A stretch of 23,272 bases of DNA from contig CAYLYP010000051.1 of the NCBI GenBank assembly GCA_964387795.1, positions 1-23,272 of the forward strand, written 5' to 3'. This DNA is from CAYLYP01 sp964387795 (GTDB lineage: Bacteria > Bacteroidota > Bacteroidia > Bacteroidales > UBA7960). Below, one piece after another: positions 6,477 to 14,537 of the stretch (position 1 is its first letter; each line of letters starts with the position of its first letter). The notes beneath the pieces are model-generated. The model was not told the origin of the DNA. It ran no database searches and was given only the letters and a program-made list of their open reading frames with translations. A program made the translations under genes and the position numbers.

Positions 6477-8921
6477 ATGAGCCGGGATCCTTTTCAGGAA
6501 GAAACCCTTGATATAAAGAAATTGATTTTTAAATATGTACGTTACTGGTATTGGTTTATCATTTCGATAAGTGCAGCTTTGGCTGTTGCATATTTTATAA
6601 ATAAGTTTTCCGATACGGTATATAGGGCTGTTGCAACTTTAATCATCAAGGATGAGAGCCAGATGAGGTATAAGCCACAGCGTTTTATGGATGAGTTAAG
6701 CTTGTTTACGCCCAGCTATAACCTCCATAATGAGATGTCGATTATCAAGTCCTATTCGATGGTTGATACGGCATTGAAACAACTTGATCTTTCTGTTTCT
6801 TATTATAATATCGGGAGGATTGTAGGCGAAATCAGGACAACTGAAATATATCACAATTCACCTTTCAGGGTTGAATGCGACACATCATTGACCCGTGCAT
6901 TCAATATCCCATTTAAAGTAAAGATTGTTTCAGAAAATGAATTTGACATTGAGCCGGATCAGGGAAGGATGACATTTAATAATGGCCATAATGGCTCAAG
7001 GCACCAGTTTGGTGAAATCATACGAACAGATAAATATGGGTTCAGGTTGATAAAATCTGATTTATTTTCAGTTAACAACCATGTAGGCAGGGAGTTTGTG
7101 TTTGTTATCAATGAAGTATCGCAGTTGGTTCCTTCTTATCTGGCAGGATTGTCTGTTGCCCAGCAAAACAAGGATGTTTCAATCGTAGAGGTAGCCTTTG
7201 AGGCAACCAATCCAAACAGGGCCATAGATTTTTTAAACAAGCTTACGGAATCATATATAAATAGTGGGTTATCAGAAAAAAACAGGATAGCTGATAACAC
7301 CATCAGGTTTATTGATGGGCAGATTGCAATAACAACAGATTCCTTGTATTTGGCCGAGAGCTCGTTACAGGAGTTCCGCCAGAGGAATCAACTGATGGAT
7401 ATCAGCATTATTGCCAACCAGTTGTTCGCTGAATTGCAGCAGTTAGATAATCTTCGTGCAGTTGAAAATGTCCAGAATCAATATTATGAATACCTCATTG
7501 ATTATGTTGAGCAGGATAAGGATTTCAGGGAAGTGTTTTCCCCATCTTCATTGGGCATCACTGATCCATTGCTTAATGCGCTTATTGCGGAACTAAGCCA
7601 GTTATATAACGATAGGGCTAGGTTGTTGGTAAGTACAACAAGTAAGAACCCCAATCTCCAGGGTTTAATACAGAAAATTGAGCAGGGGAAAAAGGCACTT
7701 AAGGATAACCTTGAGAGTATTATCAGTGCTTCAAAAATCAACAAGGAAGATTTAAACAAAAGGATTAAAGTACTGGAGGATCGGATTGCCAGGTTGCCCC
7801 AGACCGAGAGGGAACTGATAGGGATACAGCGTAAATTTAACCTTAACGATGCCACTTATAATTATCTTCTCGAAAAGAGGGCTGAGGCAGGTATTGCACT
7901 GGCATCCAATATACCTGACAACAAAATAATAGATAAGGCCAGGAGCCTTGGAATTGTAAAGCCAAAGGTAAAACTGAACTATACAATTGCGCTTGTTATA
8001 GGCTTTATAATCCCCTTAACAATCCTTTTACTGATTGATTTCTTTAACACGAAAATTACAGATAAAAAGGAGATTACAGATATTGTAAAGTTTCCTGTTT
8101 TAGGGGTGATCCCCCATTATAAGGAATCGGTGAAGGATAGCAAATACAGGATGGTAGTCTTCGATGAGCCAAAGTCTGCTGTCACAGAGGCTTTTAGGGC
8201 TATGCGAACGAACCTTCAGTTCTTTGCAGCAGAGAAAAGCAATAAGATTATTAGTGTTACCTCAACAAAATCTTCTGAAGGAAAGACATTTAGTGCAATT
8301 AACCTTGCATCGGTTATTTCTTTGGCCGGTAAAAAAACACTGCTTATTGGTGCCGATCTTAGGAAACCTAAAATAGCCATTGAGTTTGGGCTCAACAGGG
8401 AGCCGGGCTTATCCAATTATCTGATAGGGAAAGCCTCATTGGATGAAGTTATTCAACCCTCATCCCAGAATGAAAATCTATTTATCCTTGCTGCAGGGCC
8501 TACACCTCCAAATCCAAGTGAATTGCTTGAATCGGACAAATTAAAAGAACTGCTTTCTCAACTGAGGGAGATGTTTAATTATGTGATTATCGATACAACC
8601 CCCATTGGTGTAGTCCCGGATGCAATAAATATTCTTAAAAACTCTGATATCTCTGTGTTCATCGTGCGTCAAAAGTTTACAGAGAAAAGTGCGCTTGAGT
8701 TTTTAAATGATTTTTCTGAAAAAATAGATTTGAAAAATATTTGCATTGAGATTAACGATGTCAAAATGGGCAAGGCCAATTATGGCTATGGATATAGCTA
8801 TGGCTATGGTTACGGCTATGGTTACGGTTATGGCTACGGCTATGAAGAACCCGTTATTTCAAAAGAGCCTTTTTGGAAAAAGGGGCTTTCGGCCTTTAAG
8901 AAATTCAGGAATCAGGGATAA
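6477..8921 (+). CDS. wzc: Wzc-like polysaccharide co-polymerase with BY-kinase domain
   Basis: This 814-residue inner-membrane protein unites a chain-length determinant and a bacterial tyrosine kinase. A first TM helix at about 25-45 is followed by the Wzz domain and a long coiled-coil periplasmic region (about 265-480) ending in a GNVR-type segment (R-E-L-I-G-I-Q-R near 445-455). A second TM helix lies at about 500-522. The cytoplasmic kinase has Walker A S-T-K-S-S-E-G-K-T (596-604, K603), Walker A' L-L-I-G-A-D-L-R-K-P (622-631, D627) and Walker B Y-V-I-I-D-T-T-P (702-709, D706). The tail carries eleven tyrosines at alternate positions 769-789, the expected autophosphorylation cluster. In this family the phosphorylation cycle controls oligomer assembly and polymer length. 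A strong terminator follows, so wza-wzc is the end of the transcript, and no glycosyltransferases or flippase are in the window. Confidence 0.9.
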   Translation: MSRDPFQEETLDIKKLIFKYVRYWYWFIISISAALAVAYFINKFSDTVYRAVATLIIKDESQMRYKPQRFMDELSLFTPSYNLHNEMSIIKSYSMVDTALKQLDLSVSYYNIGRIVGEIRTTEIYHNSPFRVECDTSLTRAFNIPFKVKIVSENEFDIEPDQGRMTFNNGHNGSRHQFGEIIRTDKYGFRLIKSDLFSVNNHVGREFVFVINEVSQLVPSYLAGLSVAQQNKDVSIVEVAFEATNPNRAIDFLNKLTESYINSGLSEKNRIADNTIRFIDGQIAITTDSLYLAESSLQEFRQRNQLMDISIIANQLFAELQQLDNLRAVENVQNQYYEYLIDYVEQDKDFREVFSPSSLGITDPLLNALIAELSQLYNDRARLLVSTTSKNPNLQGLIQKIEQGKKALKDNLESIISASKINKEDLNKRIKVLEDRIARLPQTERELIGIQRKFNLNDATYNYLLEKRAEAGIALASNIPDNKIIDKARSLGIVKPKVKLNYTIALVIGFIIPLTILLLIDFFNTKITDKKEITDIVKFPVLGVIPHYKESVKDSKYRMVVFDEPKSAVTEAFRAMRTNLQFFAAEKSNKIISVTSTKSSEGKTFSAINLASVISLAGKKTLLIGADLRKPKIAIEFGLNREPGLSNYLIGKASLDEVIQPSSQNENLFILAAGPTPPNPSELLESDKLKELLSQLREMFNYVIIDTTPIGVVPDAINILKNSDISVFIVRQKFTEKSALEFLNDFSEKIDLKNICIEINDVKMGKANYGYGYSYGYGYGYGYGYGYGYEEPVISKEPFWKKGLSAFKKFRNQG
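8781..8843 (+). repeat. TATGGC/TACGGT-type hexamer repeat encoding the Tyr-Gly tail of Wzc
   Basis: The tail is coded by a 6-bp period of the form TA(T/C)GG(C/T), ten periods plus a final Tyr codon, with one Gly replaced by Ser. Copy-number change by slipped-strand pairing would stay in frame and alter the number of phosphorylatable tyrosines. Synonymous changes between units would partly dampen slippage. Confidence 0.6.
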
Positions 8922-8947
8922 TAGCTGATTAAAAGAATATAAAATGC

Positions 8948-8984
8948 AAAAAGCCGCTTTTGATGTTATCAAAAGCGGCTTTTT
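8948..8984. terminator. Strong bidirectional intrinsic terminator
   Basis: A perfect 16-bp stem (8948-8963 with 8969-8984) has a 5-nt loop, a GC core GCCGC/GCGGC, an A-run before it and a T-run (to 8987) after it. It lies between the convergent Wzc-like gene (+) and miaB (-) and can end transcription from both sides. Confidence 0.9.
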
Positions 8985-9017
8985 TTTAGTAATGTTTTAT
9001 TAAAGCCTAAGAAAGGC

Positions 9018-10367
9018 CTATTTATCAATAAGTGTTCCCATAAGTGTAGCGGCAGTGCAATTGTGGATTTTAACCCAAACATAATCGCCGGGTTTTTGGC
9101 CTTTTGATTCAAATACGACAACTTTATTATGGGAAGTACGGCCTGAAAGGTGGTTGGGGTTTCTTTTTGATGTTCCTTCAATGAGCACCTCAAATTCTTT
9201 CCCAATGTCTTTTTTATTGCTCCTGAGGGATAGTTTTCCCTGAAGTGCAATGATTTGTTCCAGTCTCCTTGTTTTTACATCTTCAGGAATGTCATCAGCA
9301 AACCTTTTGAAAGCGGCAGTTCCTGGTCTTTCAGAATATTTAAACATATAAGCATAATCATAAGCCACCCATTCCATCAGGCTGAGGGTTTGATTATGGT
9401 CATCCTCTGTTTCTGAGCAAAAGCCTGCAATGATATCCGTAGATATAGCGCAATCAGGGATAATTGTTTTGATTGCTTCAATACGGTTCATGTACCATTC
9501 GCGGGTATATTTCCTGTTCATCTTTGCAAGTACCTGGCTTGAACCCGATTGGGCAGGCAGATGAATAGCTTTGCAAATATTGTGATTGTTGGCAATGGTG
9601 TGCAATAGCTCATCGCTCATGTCTTTTGGATGAGAGGTTGCAAATCTCACCCTGAGCAAAGGATCTACATCGGCAACCATTTTTATTAATTGGGCAAAAT
9701 GAATATCGTTAGCTTCATTATCATTTTTCCAATGGTAAGAATTGACATTCTGGCCTAACAGGGTAACCTCCCTATATCCCTTATTGAATAGTTGTTTTGC
9801 TTCATCTACGATTGTATAAGGGCTTCGGCTGCGCTCTTTTCCACGGGTATATGGGACAACGCAGTAAGAACAGAAATTCTCGCAGCCCCTCATAATAGAA
9901 ATAAAAGCTGAAACACCATTGGAGGCATATCTTACAGGAGTAATATCAGCGTATGTTTCTTCAGTTGAAAGGATAACATTAAAAGCTTTGTGGTTTGATT
10001 CAAGATCCGAAAGAAGGGAAGGGATATCACGATAGGCATCAGGTCCAATAACCATATCAATGCGCATGCCCAGTTCTTTTTCCTCAAGCAGGCTTTCCTT
10101 CATCCTTTCAGCCATACAACCCAAAACACCAATTATCAGTGAAGGATTCTTTTTTCTGAGGTGTTGAAATTCCTTAAGCCTTTTAAGGACCCTTTGTTCT
10201 GCATTGTCACGGATACTACAGGTATTAACAAAAATTACATCAGCCTGTTTGATGTCAGCAACGGGAACATAATTATTGTCAGTCATGATGGAAGCCACAA
10301 TTTCTGAGTCAGAAAAATTCATCTGGCAACCATAGGTCTCGATATATAGTTTTTTAGTGTTTTCCAC
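9018..10367 (-). CDS. miaB: tRNA-2-methylthio-N6-dimethylallyladenosine synthase MiaB
   Basis: This 449-residue radical-SAM methylthiotransferase adds the 2-methylthio group to i6A37 of tRNAs reading U-starting codons. The N-terminal UPF0004 domain holds the three ligands of the auxiliary 4Fe-4S cluster at C14 (E-T-Y-G-C-Q-M-N), C50 (F-V-N-T-C-S-I-R) and C84 (V-L-G-C-M-A-E-R). The radical-SAM domain carries C162-x3-C166-x2-C169 in R-G-C-E-N-F-C-S-Y-C. A C-terminal TRAM domain follows (about 385-447). The N-x-C-S-I-R and Y-T-R-G-K-E signatures favour MiaB over RimO and MtaB. The length is normal. It converges on the Wzc-like gene and diverges from topA, with its own -7 box at 10411-10418. Confidence 0.95.
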   Translation of the reverse strand: MENTKKLYIETYGCQMNFSDSEIVASIMTDNNYVPVADIKQADVIFVNTCSIRDNAEQRVLKRLKEFQHLRKKNPSLIIGVLGCMAERMKESLLEEKELGMRIDMVIGPDAYRDIPSLLSDLESNHKAFNVILSTEETYADITPVRYASNGVSAFISIMRGCENFCSYCVVPYTRGKERSRSPYTIVDEAKQLFNKGYREVTLLGQNVNSYHWKNDNEANDIHFAQLIKMVADVDPLLRVRFATSHPKDMSDELLHTIANNHNICKAIHLPAQSGSSQVLAKMNRKYTREWYMNRIEAIKTIIPDCAISTDIIAGFCSETEDDHNQTLSLMEWVAYDYAYMFKYSERPGTAAFKRFADDIPEDVKTRRLEQIIALQGKLSLRSNKKDIGKEFEVLIEGTSKRNPNHLSGRTSHNKVVVFESKGQKPGDYVWVKIHNCTAATLMGTLIDK

Positions 10368-10410
10368 GGAAAATGAATGAAATACAGAATAAATGAATTG
10401 GATTTGGGTA

Positions 10411-10418
10411 CAAAAGTA
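10411..10418 (-). promoter_or_regulatory. Candidate -7 box TACTTTTG for miaB
   Basis: Read on the - strand, 10418 to 10411 is TACTTTTG, a match to TAnnTTTG. It predicts a transcript start near 10404 and a leader of about 37 nt for miaB. It overlaps the first three bases of the palindrome at 10416-10435. No TTTG is visible at the expected -33 position. Confidence 0.4.
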
Positions 10419-10435
10419 CTTAAAATTTTAAGTAC
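10416..10435. promoter_or_regulatory. Perfect 20-bp palindrome in the miaB-topA divergent region (operator candidate)
   Basis: The sequence GTACTTAAAA followed by its exact complement TTTTAAGTAC makes a dyad with no central spacer. Outer GGTAC (10407-10411) and GTACC (10432-10436) add a second nested symmetry. It lies about 50 bp before miaB and about 100 bp before topA and overlaps the presumed miaB -7 box, a position where a dimeric regulator could block transcription. Confidence 0.45.
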
Positions 10436-10533
10436 CTTAGTGTAAAAAATTATGTTTGTATTTTGGAATAAACCAAATGATTTGCTTTTCTTTGCAAAAT
10501 TTTCGGGACATTTTTGTTTAAAAAGACAAGCTC

Positions 10534-12981
10534 ATGGTAAAGAATCTTGTGATAGTTGAGTCTCCTGCAAAAGCCAAGACAATAGAAGGTTTTCTGGGGA
10601 AAGAGTATATGGTAAAATCCAGTTTCGGGCATGTAAGGGATCTGAGCAAAAACCAGTTAGGTGTTGATATTGAAAAGGGCTTTATGCCAATATATGAGAT
10701 ATCGGCTGATAAAAAGACCTTACTCAAGGATTTGCAAAAATTATCGCAGGGAGCAGAGGTAGTTTGGTTAGCAACTGATGAGGACCGTGAAGGGGAAGCC
10801 ATATCATGGCATTTAGCGGAGTCATTAAAGCTTGAGGAAAAGAAATACAAGCGCATTGTTTTTCATGAGATAACAAAGTCTGCAATCACAAAAGCCATAG
10901 AAAATCCAAGAAAGATTGATATTGATCTGGTAAATGCCCAACAAGCAAGGAGGGTTTTAGACAGATTGGTTGGTTTTGAACTCTCACCATTGTTATGGAA
11001 AAAAGTTAAACCTTCCCTGTCGGCAGGACGTGTCCAATCAGTTGCAGTGAGGTTGATAGTTGAACGTGAAAAAGAAATACAGGGGTTTAAGGAATCAGGC
11101 TCATACAAGATAAGTGGCATCTTTATAGCAATGCACAATGGACAGCCTATGGCTGTAAAAGCTGAATTGCCCCAACGTTTCGAGAAGAAAACAGATGCAT
11201 TGGCTTTTTTGGAAAAATGCAAGAATGCAATATTTACAGTTGACTCGATAGAAACAAAACCCTCAAGGAAATCACCTGCCCCTCCATTTACAACAAGTAC
11301 CTTACAACAGGAGGCAAGCCGTAAGCTTGGCTTTTCAGTAGCCAGGACGATGATGGTTGCACAAAGGCTTTATGAGTCAGGTAAGATAACTTATATGAGG
11401 ACTGACTCGGTAAACCTTTCAGATACCGCCCTGGAGATGTCCAAACAGGAGATTATCGCTTCTTTTGGGAATGAATATGTAAAGACACGGGTGTTTACGA
11501 CCAAAACAAAAGGCGCACAGGAAGCCCATGAGGCAATCAGGCCTACATACATGAATGCGCATAATATTTCGGGTGATGAATCGGAGAAAAGGCTTTATGA
11601 ACTTATCTGGAAAAGGACGATAGCCAGTCAGATGGCAGATGCTTTGTTAGAAAAGACAAATGTTCTTATCAATGTTTCAAATGCCAGGGAAAAGTTTCTT
11701 GCTACCGGAGAGGTTTTGAAATTTGACGGTTTTCTAAAAGTATATCTTGAATCCTCTGATGATGAGGATGATGAAACACAGGAAGCGATCCTTCCTCCAA
11801 TGAAAAAAGGTCAGGAACTGGCAATGGAAGAAGTTACTGCTGTTGAACGCTTCACAAAACATTTGCCAAGATATACTGAAGCAAGCCTTGTTAAAAAACT
11901 CGAAGAACTTGGTATTGGCCGTCCTTCAACTTATGCCCCGACTATTAGTACCATTCAGAAAAGAGAATATGTTGTAAAGGAAAACAGGGATGGTGAAGTA
12001 CGCGAATATGATTATATAAGGCTCCATAAGGGAAGCATCAAGGAATCCAGGAAAAGTGAAACAATAGGAGCAGAAAAGAACAAGCTGTTCCCAACGGATT
12101 TAGGGGTTGTTGTAAATAGTTTTCTTACTGAGTATTTTCAGGATATCATGGATTACAACTTTACTGCATCCGTTGAGAAAGAATTTGATGAAATTGCACA
12201 AGGCCTGAAAGAATGGAGCTCGGTAATCAAAGAGTTTTACTATCCATTTCACAAACAGGTCGAAAACACTGAAAAGAAAGCTGAGAAGTTTAGTGGTGAA
12301 CGTTTACTTGGCAAAGACCCTGTTTCAGGAAGGAATGTTTATTCAAAGATTGGCCGATTTGGCCCCATGATCCAGATTGGAGATGCTGATGAATCTGATA
12401 AGCCTGTTTTTGCAAGTATGAGGAAAGATCAGGGGATTGAAACCATTCGCCTGGAAGAAGCACTCGATTTATTTAAATTACCTCGTGTAGTTGGGACTTT
12501 TGAAGATAAAGAAATGGTTGCATCAGCAGGCAGGTTTGGGCCATATATCCGCCATGATGCAAAGTTCTATTCCCTTGCTAAGGGTGATGACCCAATGACT
12601 ATTGACCAACAACGGGCTATTGAGGTGATTCTTGATAAGCGTGATAAGGATGCAAAGAAGTTGATAAAGGAATTTGCAGAAGATGCATCCGTAAAGATAT
12701 TAAATGGCCGGTGGGGACCTTATATTGCAGCCGGAAAGGACAATTATAAAATCCCAAAGGGTGTTGAACCATCAGGAATGAGCTTTGCTGATGTTAAAAG
12801 CATCATAGCACAAAGTGGCGGGGAAGGAGGAAAGAAATCCGGGAGCAAAGGAAAAAAATCAACATCTGTAGCCTCTGCAAGCGCAAAAAAAACTACTAAA
12901 CCAGCAAAAAGCACTGCTGCGAAAAAAACATCGGCAAAAAAGGAAACCAAAAACACATCAGGCACGTTAAAGAAGAAATAA
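10534..12981 (+). CDS. topA: DNA topoisomerase I (type IA)
   Basis: This 815-residue enzyme relaxes negatively supercoiled DNA. The TOPRIM domain shows V-I-V-E-S-P-A-K-A-K-T (E9) and T-D-E-D-R-E-G-E (D82, D84, E86) for Mg2+ binding. The catalytic tyrosine is Y287 in I-T-Y-M-R-T-D-S. The core continues through E-E-L-G-I-G-R-P-S-T-Y. The C-terminal part has no Cys4 zinc ribbons. Instead it has three topo C-terminal repeats with G-R-F-G-P, G-R-F-G-P and G-R-W-G-P, and a tail of about 50 residues rich in Lys, Ala, Ser and Thr, likely disordered and DNA-binding. This is the common architecture outside Proteobacteria. The start at 10534 gives the conserved N-terminus. Only 9 bp separate it from the arginase-like gene, so the two are probably co-transcribed. 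Confidence 0.95.
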   Translation: MVKNLVIVESPAKAKTIEGFLGKEYMVKSSFGHVRDLSKNQLGVDIEKGFMPIYEISADKKTLLKDLQKLSQGAEVVWLATDEDREGEAISWHLAESLKLEEKKYKRIVFHEITKSAITKAIENPRKIDIDLVNAQQARRVLDRLVGFELSPLLWKKVKPSLSAGRVQSVAVRLIVEREKEIQGFKESGSYKISGIFIAMHNGQPMAVKAELPQRFEKKTDALAFLEKCKNAIFTVDSIETKPSRKSPAPPFTTSTLQQEASRKLGFSVARTMMVAQRLYESGKITYMRTDSVNLSDTALEMSKQEIIASFGNEYVKTRVFTTKTKGAQEAHEAIRPTYMNAHNISGDESEKRLYELIWKRTIASQMADALLEKTNVLINVSNAREKFLATGEVLKFDGFLKVYLESSDDEDDETQEAILPPMKKGQELAMEEVTAVERFTKHLPRYTEASLVKKLEELGIGRPSTYAPTISTIQKREYVVKENRDGEVREYDYIRLHKGSIKESRKSETIGAEKNKLFPTDLGVVVNSFLTEYFQDIMDYNFTASVEKEFDEIAQGLKEWSSVIKEFYYPFHKQVENTEKKAEKFSGERLLGKDPVSGRNVYSKIGRFGPMIQIGDADESDKPVFASMRKDQGIETIRLEEALDLFKLPRVVGTFEDKEMVASAGRFGPYIRHDAKFYSLAKGDDPMTIDQQRAIEVILDKRDKDAKKLIKEFAEDASVKILNGRWGPYIAAGKDNYKIPKGVEPSGMSFADVKSIIAQSGGEGGKKSGSKGKKSTSVASASAKKTTKPAKSTAAKKTSAKKETKNTSGTLKKK

Positions 12982-12990
12982 CAATACGCT

Positions 12991-14175
12991 ATGGAATTTG
13001 TTGAATTTCTCAATCCGGTAGATCCGGAGAAAACAGGCTTGGGGAAATTAGAGCATCCACTTATGCTTGGGCGCCAAATAAAAATCTATACCAACGAAGG
13101 AGGGTTCCCCTCCCTTGAGGGCATAGATTTGGCTATTATTGGAATAGGCGAAGACCGATGTGCATTTAAGAATCAAGGCTGCGGGCTTGCCCCGGATTAT
13201 GTAAGGAGCAATTTTTACCGGTTATTTCAGGGGCCTTACTCCGTTAAAATGGCTGACCTTGGGAACCTGAAACTCGGACATAATCCTTCTGACACTTATG
13301 AAGCGATGAAATCCATTATGGCCTGGCTCCTTGATAATAAGATTATCCCAATTGTCCTTGGTGGCAGTCAGGACTTAACCTATGCATCTTATCTTGCCTA
13401 TGAATCATTGGGGCAAATAATAAATATTGTTTCTATTGATGCATCTTTTGACCTTGGACTTAAGGATTCAGCAATTGATTCTCATTCATACCTTAGAAAT
13501 ATTTTAACCCACCAGCCGAATTTCTTGTTCAATTACACAAATATTGGTTATCAGACCTACTTTGTTGATCAGGATGCAATTGACCTGATGAACAAGCTTT
13601 ATTTTGATGTTTACAGGCTCGGATTGGTACGTAAAGACCTTGAGGAGGTGGAACCCATGGTAAGAAATGCTGATTTGCTGACCTTTGATGTATCAGCTAT
13701 CAGGCAATCCGATGCCCCTGGTAACGGGAACTCATCCCCCAATGGCTTTTATGGGGAGGAGGCTTGTCAGATCCTAAGATATGCCGGACTAAGCGATAAA
13801 TTGTCATCTGTTGGGTTCTATGAAATAAATCCTGCTTTTGACAAGGGGGAACAAACATCGCATCTCGTTGCACAGATGATATGGTATTTTGTGGATGGTT
13901 TTTATCTGCGGTTTAATGATTTTCCATCAAAAGCCGATAAAGAGAAGAAAGCATATATTAAGTATGTAGTGTCGCTTAAAGATTTTAAGGATGAGATTAT
14001 ATTTTTTAAAAGTAAGAAAAGCGACAGATGGTGGATGGAAGTCCCATGCCCCTCAGCATTGGAAGTGAAGTATGAAAGACATTTCCTTGTGCCATGTTCT
14101 TATAAGGACTATCAGTCAGCATGTAAAGAAGAGATTCCTGAGCGTTGGTGGCAGGTTTATCAGAAATTTTTGTAA
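12991..14175 (+). CDS. Arginase/agmatinase-fold protein with degenerate metal site (probably non-catalytic)
   Basis: This 394-residue protein has the ureohydrolase fold, with recognisable counterparts of all three metal motifs. GGDHS appears as G-G-S-Q-D (124-128), DAHxD as D-A-S-F-D (150-154) and SFDxDxxDP as T-F-D-V-S-A-I-R-Q-S-D-A-P (231-243). Against the six Mn ligands of arginase, D150, D154 and D233 remain, but the two histidines are Q127 and S152 and one aspartate is S235. The fold-closing segment V-G-F-Y-E-I-N-P (274-281) is kept. A C-terminal extension of about 90 residues, rich in W, Y and F, lies beyond the usual domain. Automatic pipelines would likely call it formimidoylglutamase (hutG), but catalysis by the classical mechanism is unlikely. 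It follows topA by 9 bp and precedes the T9SS operon, which I recall as a recurrent arrangement in Bacteroidota; I could not check this. Confidence 0.8.
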   Translation: MEFVEFLNPVDPEKTGLGKLEHPLMLGRQIKIYTNEGGFPSLEGIDLAIIGIGEDRCAFKNQGCGLAPDYVRSNFYRLFQGPYSVKMADLGNLKLGHNPSDTYEAMKSIMAWLLDNKIIPIVLGGSQDLTYASYLAYESLGQIINIVSIDASFDLGLKDSAIDSHSYLRNILTHQPNFLFNYTNIGYQTYFVDQDAIDLMNKLYFDVYRLGLVRKDLEEVEPMVRNADLLTFDVSAIRQSDAPGNGNSSPNGFYGEEACQILRYAGLSDKLSSVGFYEINPAFDKGEQTSHLVAQMIWYFVDGFYLRFNDFPSKADKEKKAYIKYVVSLKDFKDEIIFFKSKKSDRWWMEVPCPSALEVKYERHFLVPCSYKDYQSACKEEIPERWWQVYQKFL

Positions 14176-14537
14176 TATTGTGTTGAAAACATGGTCTTCC
14201 AAGGGATTTAGCCCATTTTAAAACAAGTAATATTACGGATATAAACAAGAGGCTATTGTTCATATTTTTGTTTGGTAGATTAAGAGCGTAATCTTAATCA
14301 ATAAAAGCTTATCAGAAAAGATATCCTATATGGTATTTTGATATAAGGATTCTGAAAGGCTTATTGTTCTTTGAAATTCTGACGGTAAAATTATTAACAT
14401 ACTATTGTTGATAATAAAAAATGTTGTATTTTTAACCTCTCGTTTAGCGGGAATCAATAAAATGAATAAAAGAACAAGCAAGTAAAATAAAAAATAGTTT
14501 TGCCCGTTTTTTAACTTACAGAGCAAAAGCACCATTA
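14176..14537 (+). promoter_or_regulatory. Intergenic leader and candidate promoter of the T9SS operon
   Basis: This 362-bp AT-rich gap has no credible gene on either strand. It holds a -7 box TAGTTTTG at 14495-14502, about 36 bp before the porP/sprF ATG, with no TTTG at the ideal -33 position. A 7-bp inverted repeat (14278-14284 with 14293-14299) lacks a T-run. No clear terminator for the topA/arginase-like transcript is visible, so read-through into the T9SS operon is possible. Confidence 0.4.

Noticed and set aside
8746..8928. Second open frame over the Wzc tail, rich in Met and Ala
   Set aside because: It is a frame shadow of the Tyr-Gly hexamer repeat, with no start context or family match.
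9018..10367. MiaB read as RimO or MtaB
   Set aside because: The N-x-C-S-I-R and R-G-C-E-N-F-C-S-Y-C signatures, the C14/C50/C84 spacing and the TRAM domain fit MiaB best.
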